The notes below the pieces were generated by a model. That model was not told the DNA's origin and did not search any database. It was given only the letters and a program-made list of their open reading frames with translations. 64,000 nt of DNA from the NCBI GenBank assembly GCA_024134725.1, contig CP099863.1, positions 3,655,258 through 3,719,257 of the forward strand. Reading direction: 5' to 3'. How positions within the stretch are numbered: the stretch's first letter is position 1; every line of letters begins with the position of its first letter. Of this stretch, positions 43,970-53,188 are shown in pieces. The position numbers and the translations under genes are program-made. The DNA comes from Bacillus sp. 1780r2a1 (GTDB lineage Bacteria; Bacillota; Bacilli; Bacillales; Bacillaceae_H).

Positions 43970-44140
43970 TTATTCATATAGTTCGTTGTCACTTTTATCT
44001 TCAACATTTTCAAATGTTGAAGCCATGTGACCATCTCCTACTACACCACTTGAGTAGGAGTCCATTAATTGTTGAAACGTTTTTTTTTCTCCTTCATGAT
44101 CATATTCATAAACGTGCTGAGGTTTCTTTTTTTCTTTCAT
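43970..44140 (-). CDS. Small acidic protein, unknown function
   Basis: 56 residues from ATG 44140, with AAGGAG 9 bases upstream; the frame is open to 44164. Sequence is hydrophilic and charged: a lysine-rich start (MKEKKKPQHVYEYDHEGEKKTFQQLMDSYS), a glycine segment GVVGDGHMAST and an acidic end. No helix-turn-helix or membrane segment. The strong ribosome site and terminator support a real gene. I do not recognise the family. Confidence 0.6.
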   Translation of the reverse strand: MKEKKKPQHVYEYDHEGEKKTFQQLMDSYSSGVVGDGHMASTFENVEDKSDNELYE

Positions 44141-44255
44141 TGTTAATCTCTCCTTAGCTAACATGTTGTTTTATTCCCCACTATTTTTCTTCTAACTTGT
44201 TGGAGTTATGCACGACGTAGATGGGATTGTAACTCTATATGCTTTTACAAAAAAT

Positions 44256-44301
44256 ATGCATAAAAAATACGCACTTCAGTAAGTGCGTATTTTTTATGCA
44301 T
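44256..44301 (-). terminator. Terminator of argGH, overlapping the argH stop
   Basis: A perfect 21-bp inverted repeat (ATGCATAAAAAATACGCACTT and complement) with a 4-base loop. The argH TAA stop (44296-44294) lies inside the first arm. Outer ATGCAT ends resemble half of an ARG box. Confidence 0.88.
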
Positions 44302-45682
44302 TAATTTCTTGTTTTAAATCCTCTTTAACCTTTAAGATTGCTTGTCTTACCTGGTCGAAACCTGTACCACCCGCACTATTACGGCGGTTAACCGCAGTTT
44401 TTGGGTCAAGTACATGATAGATATCTTCCTCAAACAAATTGCTTGCGGCTTGGTAGTTTTCTAATGGTAAATCCATTAAATAAATCCCTTGCTGAATGCA
44501 TTCTAGAACAAGCTTGCCTACAACTTCATGAGCTTGACGGAACGGCATCCCTTTTGAAGCGAGGTAGTCTGCTAATTCTGTTGCATTAGAAAAATCTTTT
44601 TTGGTTGATGATTCCATAACGTCTGTTTTAACAGTCATAGTTTCAATCATTCCAGCAAAGATTGTCAAGCAACCCTCAATCGTTGTAACTGTATCAAACA
44701 TACCCTCTTTATCTTCTTGTAAATCTTTGTTGTATGTTAAAGGCGTACCTTTCAACACTGTTAATAAGCTAAACAGGTGTCCATAAACTCTTCCCGTTTT
44801 CCCACGAATCAGCTCAGCCATATCAGGGTTTTTCTTTTGTGGCATAATACTGCTTCCTGTGGCATACGTGTCATCCATTTCAATAAACTGGAATTCTTGA
44901 CTCGACCATAAAATTAACTCTTCACAGAAACGAGATAAGTGCATCATCAAAATTGAGCTGTTGCTCAAAAATTCTAAAATAAAATCACGATCACTTACTG
45001 CATCCATACTGTTTTGATAGATATCTGCAAAGCCCAACAGCTCAGCGCTATAGTAACGGTCAATTGGGAATGTTGTACCAGCAAGCGCTCCTGCTCCTAG
45101 CGGAGAGATATCAATGCGTTTTAACGATTCTTCAAATCGCTCAGAATCACGCTTAAACATTGATACATATGCTAACAAGTGATGAGCAAACGATACAGGC
45201 TGCGCTCTTTGTAGATGAGTGTAGCCAGGAAAAATCGTTTCAACATGCTGATCAGCTTTTTCAACTAATACATGCTGTAAATGTTTTGTTAGCTGGATGA
45301 TTTGCTGGACATGTTTCTTTAAATATAGATGCATGTCAGTTGCAACTTGATCGTTACGACTTCTACCTGTATGCAGTTTTCCACCTACAGGACCGATTTC
45401 ATCAATTAAGAGCTTTTCTAGATTCAAATGAATATCTTCGTACTGAGCAGAAAACGTAAGCTCTTTATTTTTTGCTTTTTGAAGCAGGGTTTGTAACCCT
45501 GCTTTAATTTGATTCGCCTCTTCACTAGAAAGAATCTTGCACTTTTCTAACATAGATACATGAGCTAAACTACCTTCAATATCTTCTTCTACTAAATGTT
45601 GATCGAACGAAATGGATGCTCCAAATTCATCAATCCATTGTTCAGGACGTTTCGTAAAACGTCCTCCCCACAATTTGGTCAT
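44294..45682 (-). CDS. argH: Argininosuccinate lyase
   Basis: 462 residues, normal length. It splits argininosuccinate into arginine and fumarate, the last step of arginine synthesis. Visible: KLWGGRF start, [19 protein letters not shown], the catalytic His in [36 protein letters not shown], the superfamily signature [20 protein letters not shown] and [14 protein letters not shown]-type loop. Its ATG overlaps the argG stop as ATGA, so the two are coupled. Confidence 0.98.
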   Translation of the reverse strand: MTKLWGGRFTKRPEQWIDEFGASISFDQHLVEEDIEGSLAHVSMLEKCKILSSEEANQIKAGLQTLLQKAKNKELTFSAQYEDIHLNLEKLLIDEIGPVGGKLHTGRSRNDQVATDMHLYLKKHVQQIIQLTKHLQHVLVEKADQHVETIFPGYTHLQRAQPVSFAHHLLAYVSMFKRDSERFEESLKRIDISPLGAGALAGTTFPIDRYYSAELLGFADIYQNSMDAVSDRDFILEFLSNSSILMMHLSRFCEELILWSSQEFQFIEMDDTYATGSSIMPQKKNPDMAELIRGKTGRVYGHLFSLLTVLKGTPLTYNKDLQEDKEGMFDTVTTIEGCLTIFAGMIETMTVKTDVMESSTKKDFSNATELADYLASKGMPFRQAHEVVGKLVLECIQQGIYLMDLPLENYQAASNLFEEDIYHVLDPKTAVNRRNSAGGTGFDQVRQAILKVKEDLKQEINA

Positions 45683-46887
45683 ACTGTCGTCACCTTCTTA
45701 GTATTCACCATGCTGCTAACTTTTGTTGGAAGTCCCCATAAAGAGATAAATCCTACTGCTGCGTTATGGTCAAATTCATCTTCTTTTGTATACGTAGCAA
45801 GTTTTTCGTTATATAGAGAGTTTGGAGACTTACGCCCTTCCACAATCGCATGACCTTTAAACAGCTTCACACGTACTGTCCCGTTTACATATTGTTGCGT
45901 ATCTTTTAAGAATGCTAGTAATGAATTTGTTAACGGTGAGAACCAAAGTCCTTCATAAATAACTTCTGTTAGTTTTTTCTCGATAATAGGTTTGAAGTGT
46001 GCTACTTCTTTTACAAGTGTTAAATCTTCTAACTCTTTATGAGCTTTAATAAGAGTCATCGCAGCTGGACACTCATATACTTCACGTGACTTAATTCCAA
46101 CTAGACGATTTTCTACGTGGTCGATACGTCCAACTCCGTGCTTTCCAGCAATATCGTTCAGTTCAAGAATAAGCTGAGCTAACGTATACGATTGGCCATT
46201 TAATGAAACAGGTACGCCTTGAACAAATTCAATTTCAACCGTTTCAGGAGTATCCGGCGTATTTTCTAATGCAGCAGTTAAATCGTAAGCTTCTTCTGGT
46301 GGAGCAGCCCAAGGATCCTCAAGAACACCACATTCGTTACTTCTTCCCCATAGGTTTTGATCAATTGAAAACGGGCTGTCTAAGTTAACTGGAATTGGAA
46401 TGTTATGCTGTTTCGCATACTCAATTTCTTCTTCACGAGACCATTTCCAATCACGTACTGGAGCAATAACTTCTAAATCTGGATTTAAGGCTTTAATTGA
46501 CACTTCAAAACGAACTTGGTCATTTCCTTTTCCTGTACAACCATGCGCCACGGCTACTGCATTTTCTTGCTCAGCTACTTCAACAAGCTTCTTTGCAATT
46601 AGAGGTCTTGATAACGCAGATACCAATGGATATTTCCCCTCATATAATGTGTGAGCTTGCAAAGCTGCTAATGCATAAATATTTGCGTACTCTTCTTTTG
46701 CATCAATCACGTGTGATGCTACCGCTCCAACTGTAATAGCTTTTTCTTTAATAAAGTTTAAATCTTTTCCTTCACCAACATCTAAACAACACGCGACCAC
46801 ATCATAACCTTTTTCCTGTAACCATTTAATAGCAACTGAAGTATCTAAACCACCTGAATATGCAAGAACAATTTTCGGATTACTCAT
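45679..46887 (-). CDS. argG: Argininosuccinate synthase
   Basis: 402 residues from ATG 46887, with AGGAGG 8 bases upstream; the frame is open to 46893. It joins citrulline and aspartate using ATP. Visible: the P-loop [69 protein letters not shown] and [23 protein letters not shown]. Two ARG-box-like sites lie at the promoter, so the pair is probably repressed by ArgR/AhrC with arginine. Confidence 0.98.
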   Translation of the reverse strand: MSNPKIVLAYSGGLDTSVAIKWLQEKGYDVVACCLDVGEGKDLNFIKEKAITVGAVASHVIDAKEEYANIYALAALQAHTLYEGKYPLVSALSRPLIAKKLVEVAEQENAVAVAHGCTGKGNDQVRFEVSIKALNPDLEVIAPVRDWKWSREEEIEYAKQHNIPIPVNLDSPFSIDQNLWGRSNECGVLEDPWAAPPEEAYDLTAALENTPDTPETVEIEFVQGVPVSLNGQSYTLAQLILELNDIAGKHGVGRIDHVENRLVGIKSREVYECPAAMTLIKAHKELEDLTLVKEVAHFKPIIEKKLTEVIYEGLWFSPLTNSLLAFLKDTQQYVNGTVRVKLFKGHAIVEGRKSPNSLYNEKLATYTKEDEFDHNAAVGFISLWGLPTKVSSMVNTKKVTTV

Positions 46888-46920
46888 CAACATTTCCTCC
46901 TAATATATATAAATACATCT

Positions 46921-46991
46921 CAATAAATTTTTATTCATTTAATCTACTATTACTTTAACAACTTTATTAGTTTTTTTCAATACTTATTCAT
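46921..46991 (-). promoter_or_regulatory. argGH promoter with two ARG boxes
   Basis: On the minus strand TTGAAA (46980-46975), a 17-base spacer and TAAAGT (46957-46952). An ARG-box-like ATGAATAAGTATTGAA (46991-46976) overlaps the -35, and a second, AATGAATAAAAATTTATTG (46939-46921), lies just downstream of the start point. Both resemble the ArgR/AhrC operator ATGAATAAAAATTCA. Confidence 0.6.
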
Positions 46992-47201
46992 AAAAAAGTA
47001 TATAAATTCACAAATAATCTTTCTGAAACCTTATTTTATGAGATAAATATGCTCTAACTGTAAAATAAAATTGCATATATAAAGTAATAAAACGCATGAT
47101 TTTTCTCATTACTTCCTTTATCATAAACAGTATAAGTTTGTATTTTTAAATTGGAAAAAGCATTGGTGAAAAGATTTTAGATGCAAGTGAGGCGTTTATT
47201 T

Positions 47202-47516
47202 ATGCAAAATATGTTCTTATATAATAAAAGGTTGGGTATCTCTATTCCTGTTTTAGAACATTCATGGAATGAATATACTCCAGCACTGCAAGACAAGATT
47301 TTAAGTCAGTGGGAAAAAAATAGAGGCTTAATTCCTGATCGGATTGCAGAAATCGAAAGGAAAATTAATAAAAAACAGGCAGCTCTAGAGGAAGAAGATA
47401 ACTTTCAAAAGTCTTGTAAATTAAACGAAGAAATTGCTGAGTTGGCCTCTATTATTAATGATTTATGGATTTGGTATCGTACGGAACAAGATGTATCTGC
47501 TAAAACTCATTTGTAA
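47202..47516 (+). CDS. Small protein with a UVR-like helical motif
   Basis: 104 residues from ATG 47202 (GTGAGG 9 bases upstream); an in-frame ATG at 47181 is possible. The N-terminus is aromatic (MQNMFLYNKRLGISIPVLEHSWNEY), then a helical hairpin: RIAEIERKINKKQAALEEEDNFQKSCKLNEEIAELASIINDLWIWYR. The segment EEDNFQKSCKLNEEIAEL resembles the UVR motif of UvrB/UvrC/ClpC, so a protein-protein contact role is plausible. Plus-strand, single gene with its own terminator, divergent from argG. Function unknown. Confidence 0.7.
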   Translation: MQNMFLYNKRLGISIPVLEHSWNEYTPALQDKILSQWEKNRGLIPDRIAEIERKINKKQAALEEEDNFQKSCKLNEEIAELASIINDLWIWYRTEQDVSAKTHL

Positions 47517-47554
47517 ACAAGGTCAAGACATAAGCGTTTCCGTTAATGATCTAT

Positions 47555-47594
47555 CCGAACGGTTGAGATTCAACTCTCAACCGTTCGGTTTTTT
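47555..47594 (+). terminator. Terminator of the gene at 47202
   Basis: CCGAACGGTTGAGA and its exact complement with a 6-base loop, followed by TTTTTT. Confidence 0.95.
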
Positions 47595-47650
47595 GTTGGT
47601 GGAGATAATAAGTTAAAAAAGAGTGAAATGAAGAATAAGGCACGCAATTT

Positions 47651-47733
47651 GTAGAGGAGGTAGAGAAAAGCTTGAGGCGCCACAAAGCAGTGAGGAGGCT
47701 CAAGCTTTTCTGCAGCTCAATGGAATCAACATG
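47651..47733 (+). repeat. Second palindromic intergenic repeat
   Basis: AGAAAAGCTTGAG (47664-47676) and its exact complement (47699-47711) enclose 22 bases; TGAGGAGGCTCAAGC and the end CTCAATGGAATCAAC resemble the same Bacillaceae repeat type as the copy at 2.4 kb. No gene overlaps it. Confidence 0.5.
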
Positions 47734-47759
47734 TTTTTCTCCAACCTCACTCATTTCCA

Positions 47760-47797
47760 AACGCCATAATTTGTCTTTGAGAAGGAATTATGGCGTT
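47760..47797 (-). terminator. Inverted repeat after the EcsC-family gene
   Basis: AACGCCATAATT and AATTATGGCGTT, exact 12-bp arms with a 14-base loop, just after the stop at 47812. The T-run is short (GTTT) on the minus strand. Confidence 0.7.
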
Positions 47798-47811
47798 ATA
47801 TCCCGGCCTCG

Positions 47812-48645
47812 TCATTTACTTTTTTCTATTAAAAGACGATATTGATAAAATCGCTTCGCATAATCTGTTACTTGCTTTGTAAATCTATAGTTCATTCCTC
47901 CACCGATTGCCATACCTAGTAACGGAATACGACCATATGCCTTTCGCTTTAAGATGATTATAAGTAGGCTCTTCCCAATCTGAGCAGCAGCTTTATAAAC
48001 AAGCGCTTCAGTTACTACTTGATCTCTGCCTTCATAAAAATAAGGATCTACGCCATGTTGAATTTCTTCTGTCAATTCAAGCCAACCTGCTTTTTGCAAT
48101 TCGGGCGGCAATAACGCTGAATGAAATACCTTTAACGTCATCATAAGTTCAAACGGTGTATGGATATTATAGCCATAGCTCATTGCTGCTTTTTGAATCG
48201 ATTGTAAATTAATAAATAACAAAGCTGGAATATCTGTACCTACTAATAGAGTCTTTCCCGTACCGGATAAAGCGCCTTGTCCCAATGCATAAAGCCTTTG
48301 TTTGGCTAGCTGTTGGTCACAAATGTAAGATAGTTGATCAATCTGTAGTGATTGAAGTTCTGGTATATCTGTAATATCTGGTTGAAATACGCGCGCTGTA
48401 TTAATAATTTGTTTCTCAGCTTGTATCTGAATATCTGTATTTTGAATAAAGGATGTAAAGTGAAACATAAAATCATCTGTTTTGGCTAAATATTCTTGTA
48501 GAATATGCTCAGGTACAAGACTAACGGCTTTATGCAGCCATTCATCATATGTAATTTCAATCTGACTTTGATCATATTCATCCAATGTTTGTTCCCACTC
48601 CTGAATTTCGTGTAACAACTGCTCTTCTCGATTGGTTAGGCTCAT
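47812..48645 (-). CDS. EcsC family protein
   Basis: 277 residues. I recognise the EcsC protein family (named after the third gene of the ecsABC transporter locus) by the glycine/hydrophobic segment LGQGALSGTGKTLLVGTDIPALLFINLQSIQKAAMSYGY, and by ALVYKAAAQIGKSLLIIILKRKAYGRIPLLGMAIGGGMNYRFTKQVTDYAKRFYQYRLLIEK near the end. Two hydrophobic stretches suggest membrane association. Its function is not known. The ATG has AAAGGAGTGAAAGC upstream. It lies alone after ackA's terminator. Confidence 0.85.
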   Translation of the reverse strand: MSLTNREEQLLHEIQEWEQTLDEYDQSQIEITYDEWLHKAVSLVPEHILQEYLAKTDDFMFHFTSFIQNTDIQIQAEKQIINTARVFQPDITDIPELQSLQIDQLSYICDQQLAKQRLYALGQGALSGTGKTLLVGTDIPALLFINLQSIQKAAMSYGYNIHTPFELMMTLKVFHSALLPPELQKAGWLELTEEIQHGVDPYFYEGRDQVVTEALVYKAAAQIGKSLLIIILKRKAYGRIPLLGMAIGGGMNYRFTKQVTDYAKRFYQYRLLIEKSK

Positions 48646-48723
48646 GCTTTCACTCCTTTAAAGCTAAGTAATAGAATTTGTTTCCATTATAACAAATGTT
48701 TAGAAAGACACCTATTTTCATAA

Positions 48724-48761
48724 AACAAAAAAAGCTAGCGAAAGACGCTAGCTTTTTTTAT
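48724..48761 (-). terminator. Terminator of ackA
   Basis: AAAAAAGCTAGCG and CGCTAGCTTTTTT around a 5-base loop, with T-runs on both strands, just after the ackA stop. Confidence 0.95.
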
Positions 48762-48765
48762 GCTA

Positions 48766-49956
48766 TTAAATATTTGCTAAACGAACTACGTCGCGAGCAA
48801 TCATTACTTCTTCGTTTGTCGGAATGACAATAACTTTTACTGGAGAGTGAGGATAGCTAATAAATGCTTCTTCTCCTTGAACATCATTTAATGCTGGGTC
48901 CCAATACACGCCCATAAATTCTAAACCACGAAGTACACGAGCACGTACAACATCACTGTTCTCACCAATACCTGCAGTAAAGATAATTGCATCTACACCA
49001 GACATACGAGCTGCATAAGAACCAATGTACTTATGAATACGACCAGCAAATACTTCAAGAGCTGTTTCTGCACGATCGTTTCCTTCGCTACTTGCTTTAA
49101 TTAAGTCACGTAAATCACTTGAGATACCAGATACACCAAGTAAGCCACTTTCTTTATTCAACACATTTAGTACTTCGTCTGCAGTTTTTCCTGTCTTCTC
49201 CATGATGAATGGAATTAACGCAGGGTCGATGTTACCAGAACGAGTTCCCATTGCTACACCAGCTAACGGCGTGAAGCCCATTGATGTATCAATTGATTTT
49301 CCACCTTCAATTGCCGCGATACTTGCACCGTTACCTAAGTGACAAGAAATTAAACGTAGTTGCTCAACTGGACGACCTAATAGTTCAGCCGCACGCTCTG
49401 ATACATACTTATGTGATGTACCGTGGAAACCATACTTACGAACACCATAGTTTTCATAGTACTCATAAGGTAAGCTGTATAAGAATGATTTTTCAGGCAT
49501 TGTTTGATGGAATGCCGTATCAAATACTGCAACTGCTGGAATATTTGGTAAGATTGCTTGGAATGCTTTAATACCAACAACGTTAGCTGGGTTATGAAGA
49601 GGTGCTAAATCTGATAGTGCTTCAATTTCAGCTAGTGTTTCATCTGTAATTAACACAGAGTCAGCAAATTTCTCTCCGCCGTGAACAACGCGGTGTCCAA
49701 CACCTGTAATCTCATCATATGACTCAATAATTCCTTGGGATAAAAGCTTATCTACTAAGATTTGAACTGCTACAGAGTGATCTGGGATTTCTCTTACTTC
49801 TGTTTGTTTTTCACCATTTACTGAAATAGTGAAAACAGCGTCGTCTAAGCCGATACGCTCTACTAAACCTTTTGTTAAAACTGCTTCGCTTGGCATTTCA
49901 AACAGCTGGAACTTTAAAGATGAGCTACCAGCATTAATTGCGATAATTTTTGACAT
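48766..49956 (-). CDS. ackA: Acetate kinase
   Basis: 396 residues. It makes acetate and ATP from acetyl phosphate in overflow metabolism. Visible: the ASKHA start [60 protein letters not shown], the phosphate-1 and adenosine motifs [30 protein letters not shown] and [21 protein letters not shown] precedes the ATG. ytxK lies just upstream, as in B. subtilis, separated by 200 bases in which no clear cre site could be found. Confidence 0.98.
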   Translation of the reverse strand: MSKIIAINAGSSSLKFQLFEMPSEAVLTKGLVERIGLDDAVFTISVNGEKQTEVREIPDHSVAVQILVDKLLSQGIIESYDEITGVGHRVVHGGEKFADSVLITDETLAEIEALSDLAPLHNPANVVGIKAFQAILPNIPAVAVFDTAFHQTMPEKSFLYSLPYEYYENYGVRKYGFHGTSHKYVSERAAELLGRPVEQLRLISCHLGNGASIAAIEGGKSIDTSMGFTPLAGVAMGTRSGNIDPALIPFIMEKTGKTADEVLNVLNKESGLLGVSGISSDLRDLIKASSEGNDRAETALEVFAGRIHKYIGSYAARMSGVDAIIFTAGIGENSDVVRARVLRGLEFMGVYWDPALNDVQGEEAFISYPHSPVKVIVIPTNEEVMIARDVVRLANI

Positions 49957-50156
49957 ATACTAAAAACAGCTCCTTTTTATATACGTGCATTATGAACTTG
50001 ACGAAAAAGTACAAAACGATATTCTCTACAATATTCTATGCATTTCGACACAAATTCTATCCTTATTCATTTAATCATTCACCACTATAGATTTCAAGGG
50101 CTATGCACGATTAAAAGCGCCACCATAAAAAAATCATTATTTTCTAAAAAGACAAA

Positions 50157-51146
50157 TTATTTATTTAACTTAAACCATTCATTCATCTGATTCATAATAT
50201 CGTTCATTCCTTGCTTATTGCTAAACTTAGGTAGGTTCACAAGAAGTGCATTCTCTGGTGGAGTTACTCCCTCACCTTTCTTTTGTAAAACCAGAATACT
50301 TTTTGCTGCTTCTTCCTGCTTAAACATTGATAGCGGAAGTTGAATGATTGCTTGTACAATCGCTTCTTCTTTAAGCAATGGCTGCAGAAGATGAGATTGC
50401 TCAGAGTCAAATAAATTATTTGGAATCAGCGTGACTACATATCCACCTGATTTAACGTGGTTTAAGCTTTTTTCAATAAACAAATGATGAGCATACGTAT
50501 GCCCTTCTTCTGACTTTACTTTATATTGAGCAGCACCTTCATCATTTGGATAATAGCCTACTGGTAAATCACAAACCACAAGGTCAACAGGATCGATAAA
50601 TAGTGGCTGTAAACTATCTTGGTGAAATAACTCTACACCGTGCTTTTGAAGGTTTGCATTTACATAGGTTAACTGAAGCAATAAATCGTCAATATCAACG
50701 CCATACACTTGTTCAATTGAATATGAATGCATATTTAAAATCGTGGTAATTAAATTACCAGCTCCTACTGCTGGATCTAGCACCGTATATTTTTCTTTAC
50801 CTTGCATAAACTTACCAATGACATATCCCATAAACAACCCTACTGCATCTGGTGTCATTTGATGATTAGGTTGAACAGCTTCTTTCATTCCTTTTAAAAC
50901 TGCTAGTTGATATGCTTTTCGAATTGTCTCTTTCTCAAATTGATTCAGTTTTATAGAGCTATACTCTTTCTGTAATCTTTTTTTCGTTACCTCATCTAAT
51001 TCGTCTTGTAAGATGTCTTCTTGAAATAAGTTTTCACCTGTTTCAGCAACCGCTTCTAGATATAAGCAGTCTAGCTCTTTTCGTAAAATTACTGCACTCT
51101 GATCGATAACCTTAAACAACTGCTCCATTTTTGATAACTCGCTCAC
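50157..51146 (-). CDS. ytxK: Class I methyltransferase-like protein YtxK
   Basis: 329 residues from GTG 51146 (AAGGAGGAG upstream). It has an N-terminal helical part and a Rossmann methyltransferase core with YTVLDPAVGAGNLITTIL (SAM-binding DPAxGxG), VYGVDIDDLLLQL and DLVVCDLPVGYYPNDEG at the place of the N6-adenine methylase motif N/D-P-P-Y. The usual tyrosine context is changed (LPVGYY), so activity on DNA is doubtful; it may act on protein or RNA. The same gene lies upstream of ackA in B. subtilis. Substrate unknown. Confidence 0.85.
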   Translation of the reverse strand: MSELSKMEQLFKVIDQSAVILRKELDCLYLEAVAETGENLFQEDILQDELDEVTKKRLQKEYSSIKLNQFEKETIRKAYQLAVLKGMKEAVQPNHQMTPDAVGLFMGYVIGKFMQGKEKYTVLDPAVGAGNLITTILNMHSYSIEQVYGVDIDDLLLQLTYVNANLQKHGVELFHQDSLQPLFIDPVDLVVCDLPVGYYPNDEGAAQYKVKSEEGHTYAHHLFIEKSLNHVKSGGYVVTLIPNNLFDSEQSHLLQPLLKEEAIVQAIIQLPLSMFKQEEAAKSILVLQKKGEGVTPPENALLVNLPKFSNKQGMNDIMNQMNEWFKLNK

Positions 51147-51251
51147 GTCTACTCCTCCTTGAACCTTCCATTTACTAATCTATCTTTCATTACAATGCTT
51201 TATATAGAACTCTAACAAAGAATTTTATTTTATCACAAATAGTTCATGCCG

Positions 51252-51292
51252 CACAAAGAAGGCGAAAAACAATGTTTTCCGCCTTCTTTGTC
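51252..51292 (-). terminator. Terminator of tpx
   Basis: ACAAAGAAGGCG and CGCCTTCTTTGT, exact 12-bp arms with a loop of about 15 bases, 15 bases after the tpx stop. Confidence 0.85.
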
Positions 51293-51306
51293 TAAAGCAT
51301 GTTCAA

Positions 51307-51807
51307 TTACTTAGCTGCTTTTGCTGCTTCAATTGCTGCTTCATAGTTTGGGTGATCCGTAACTTCTGGTAAATATTCAACATATGTTACTTCGTCGTTT
51401 GAATCTACCACAAACACAGAACGAGCTAATAAACGTAGTTCTTTAATAGTTACGCCAAATGCTTCACCAAAAGATAAATCGCGGTGATCTGATAACGTTT
51501 GTACGTTTTCAATACCATTTGAACCGCACCAGCGCTTTTGTGCAAACGGTAAATCAACACTTACTGTTAATACTTTCACATTGTCTAGCTTTGATGCTTC
51601 TTCATTGAAGCGGCGAGTTTGTGCATCACAAACACCTGTATCAATAGAAGGAACAACACTAATTAGACGCACTGAACCTTTTGTGTCATCTAACGTTATT
51701 TCTGACAAATCGTTTGCAAGAACCGTGAAGTTAGGCGCTTTGTCTCCTACCTTTACTTGATTCCCTAGTAATGTTACATCGTTACCTTTAAACTTAACTG
51801 TTGTCAC
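51307..51807 (-). CDS. tpx: Thiol peroxidase Tpx
   Basis: 166 residues from GTG 51807, with GGGAGG 8 bases upstream; the frame is open to 51873 but that part holds the promoter. Atypical 2-Cys peroxiredoxin that removes hydroperoxides using thioredoxin. The peroxidatic Cys60 lies in [17 protein letters not shown] and the resolving Cys94 in [11 protein letters not shown], the correct Tpx pair. Other family marks are [15 protein letters not shown] and [15 protein letters not shown]. Own promoter and terminator. Confidence 0.97.
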   Translation of the reverse strand: MTTVKFKGNDVTLLGNQVKVGDKAPNFTVLANDLSEITLDDTKGSVRLISVVPSIDTGVCDAQTRRFNEEASKLDNVKVLTVSVDLPFAQKRWCGSNGIENVQTLSDHRDLSFGEAFGVTIKELRLLARSVFVVDSNDEVTYVEYLPEVTDHPNYEAAIEAAKAAK

Positions 51808-51844
51808 GAATGATTCCTCCCCTAAATAAATATGTACATCCTTC

Positions 51845-51873
51845 ATATTAGCGCCTATATAAAAAGATTGCAA
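51845..51873 (-). promoter_or_regulatory. Sigma-A promoter of tpx
   Basis: On the minus strand TTGCAA (51873-51868), a 17-base spacer and TAATAT (51850-51845), 38 bases before the GTG start. Confidence 0.7.
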
Positions 51874-51894
51874 TTAAATGCGTTTTCCTTCATA

Positions 51895-51935
51895 TAAAAA
51901 GCCCTCGTTTTTATAATTATACAACGAGAGCTTGT
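51895..51935 (-). terminator. Terminator of ytfI-ytfJ
   Basis: On the minus strand AGCTCTCGTT pairs with AACGAGGGCT around a loop of about 13 bases, followed by TTTTTAT. Confidence 0.88.
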
Positions 51936-51938
51936 AGT

Positions 51939-52397
51939 TTATAGATTAAACGAATCATTACTATCATGGCGGTCGTGATGGTCATGATCATGACGATTTT
52001 TTTTAAACATATGCTGCATGCGTTCGATTGCTTGAGGGGCCGTGTCTAGTATTTTCTCGTATAAGTGCGTGCTTTCATTTAAATGGAGCATTTTAATTCC
52101 AGCTGAGCTGACAATCAAGAAAGCGATTGGCGTGATTGATACTCCTCCACCACTTCCTCCACCAAACGGATGGCTTGAATCAGATGACTGACCGCCTTGT
52201 TGTGAAGATGACTTTTGCCCTTCTCCACTAAATTCACTGCCTCCTGCAGCAAAGCCAAATCCTACTTTTGATACCGTTAGAATAACACTTCCATCCGGTG
52301 TTTCTACTGGGTCTCCAATGATTGTATTGACGTCAATCATTTCTTTTAAATTTTCCATTGCTGTGGACATTAGACTCTTAATTGGATGTTCTCCCAT
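51939..52397 (-). CDS. ytfJ: Sporulation protein YtfJ (GerW)
   Basis: 152 residues. GerW-family protein, made in the forespore and needed in B. subtilis for germination through L-alanine receptors. Visible: HPIKSLMSTAMENLKEMIDVNTIIGDPVETPDGSVILTVSKVGFGFAAGGSEF, a glycine/serine-rich linker (GGSGGGVSITPIAFLI) and a His/Asp-rich tail (KKNRHDHDHHDRHDSND) that could bind metal. AAGGAGG precedes the ATG. It follows ytfI by 13 bases, forming an operon. Confidence 0.92.
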   Translation of the reverse strand: MGEHPIKSLMSTAMENLKEMIDVNTIIGDPVETPDGSVILTVSKVGFGFAAGGSEFSGEGQKSSSQQGGQSSDSSHPFGGGSGGGVSITPIAFLIVSSAGIKMLHLNESTHLYEKILDTAPQAIERMQHMFKKNRHDHDHHDRHDSNDSFNL

Positions 52398-52410
52398 TTA
52401 AGTAACCTCC

Positions 52411-53091
52411 TTATGTTTTAACAGAATGCGCCTTACTTTCGCTTTCAGGCTTATAAAAGCGAGGAATCTTGCGCCAGTGCTTAACTAAACGTAAACCTAC
52501 TAATATAGCTTGGCCTAATCGGAATGAAATTATGCATTGAAAAATGGTTTCAGACCACATCTGTTGAAAGACTGGCACTACTGTCATCGTAGGAGGATTT
52601 TTCAGCCTCATATAGCGGTCTAGTAGATGAACAACACCACTTTTTGCAGACCATACAACGCCCACTAAAATAGCGCTGAGAGCTGCGTCACCCAGACCTA
52701 CTCGCGTATGCCACTTTAGGTTTTTCACTGCTACCCGATTTAAAAATTTTTGGAAAATAGTATGAAAGCCAACAACATGTTCTAAGAATTGCTTTGCATC
52801 TTCCAGAAGATTGAGACCGTCTTCAACGGAATAGTCTTTCCATTTATCTTTATTTGTATTTTCTCCCGCTCCGCTTTTTTCTTCGACAAGCAGGGTTTTG
52901 GAATCTTTTTGAACCTTTACCACTGGTATTTCATATGTATAGCGAATGAGCTTAAACCACGCCATAAACGTCACGCGATAATAATCGTTATCCTTGGCAT
53001 GTCGTAAGTCAATATATACCGTAATTTTCGTAACCATCACTATGAACACAAGGACAAGTAGTATTGCGATAACCCATGACACCCATATCAC
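52411..53091 (-). CDS. ytfI: DUF2953 membrane protein YtfI
   Basis: 226 residues from GTG 53091, with AAAGGAG 8 bases upstream; the frame is open to 53118 but the ATG there has no ribosome site. One N-terminal membrane helix (WVSWVIAILLVLVFIVMVTKI), a beta-rich stretch and, near residues 125-165, RVAVKNLKWHTRVGLGDAALSAILVGVVWSAKS, the DUF2953 core. In Bacillus it accompanies ytfJ, which suggests a sporulation role. Function unknown. Confidence 0.85.
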   Translation of the reverse strand: MIWVSWVIAILLVLVFIVMVTKITVYIDLRHAKDNDYYRVTFMAWFKLIRYTYEIPVVKVQKDSKTLLVEEKSGAGENTNKDKWKDYSVEDGLNLLEDAKQFLEHVVGFHTIFQKFLNRVAVKNLKWHTRVGLGDAALSAILVGVVWSAKSGVVHLLDRYMRLKNPPTMTVVPVFQQMWSETIFQCIISFRLGQAILVGLRLVKHWRKIPRFYKPESESKAHSVKT

Positions 53092-53149
53092 TTTCTTCAC
53101 TCCTTTTTCCCCTTCCATTATGTCCCATACATCATGAAGTTAAACCTAA

Positions 53150-53186
53150 CAAGAAAGGCCCCTACTCATTGAGTAGAGGCCTTCTA
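53150..53186 (-). terminator. Terminator of the RDD gene
   Basis: On the minus strand AAGGCCTCTACTC pairs with GAGTAGGGGCCTT around a short loop, followed by TCTTG. Confidence 0.8.
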
Positions 53187-53188
53187 TA

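Noticed and set aside
49957-50156. Catabolite-responsive element upstream of ackA
   Set aside because: Expected from B. subtilis, but I found no sequence close enough to the consensus.
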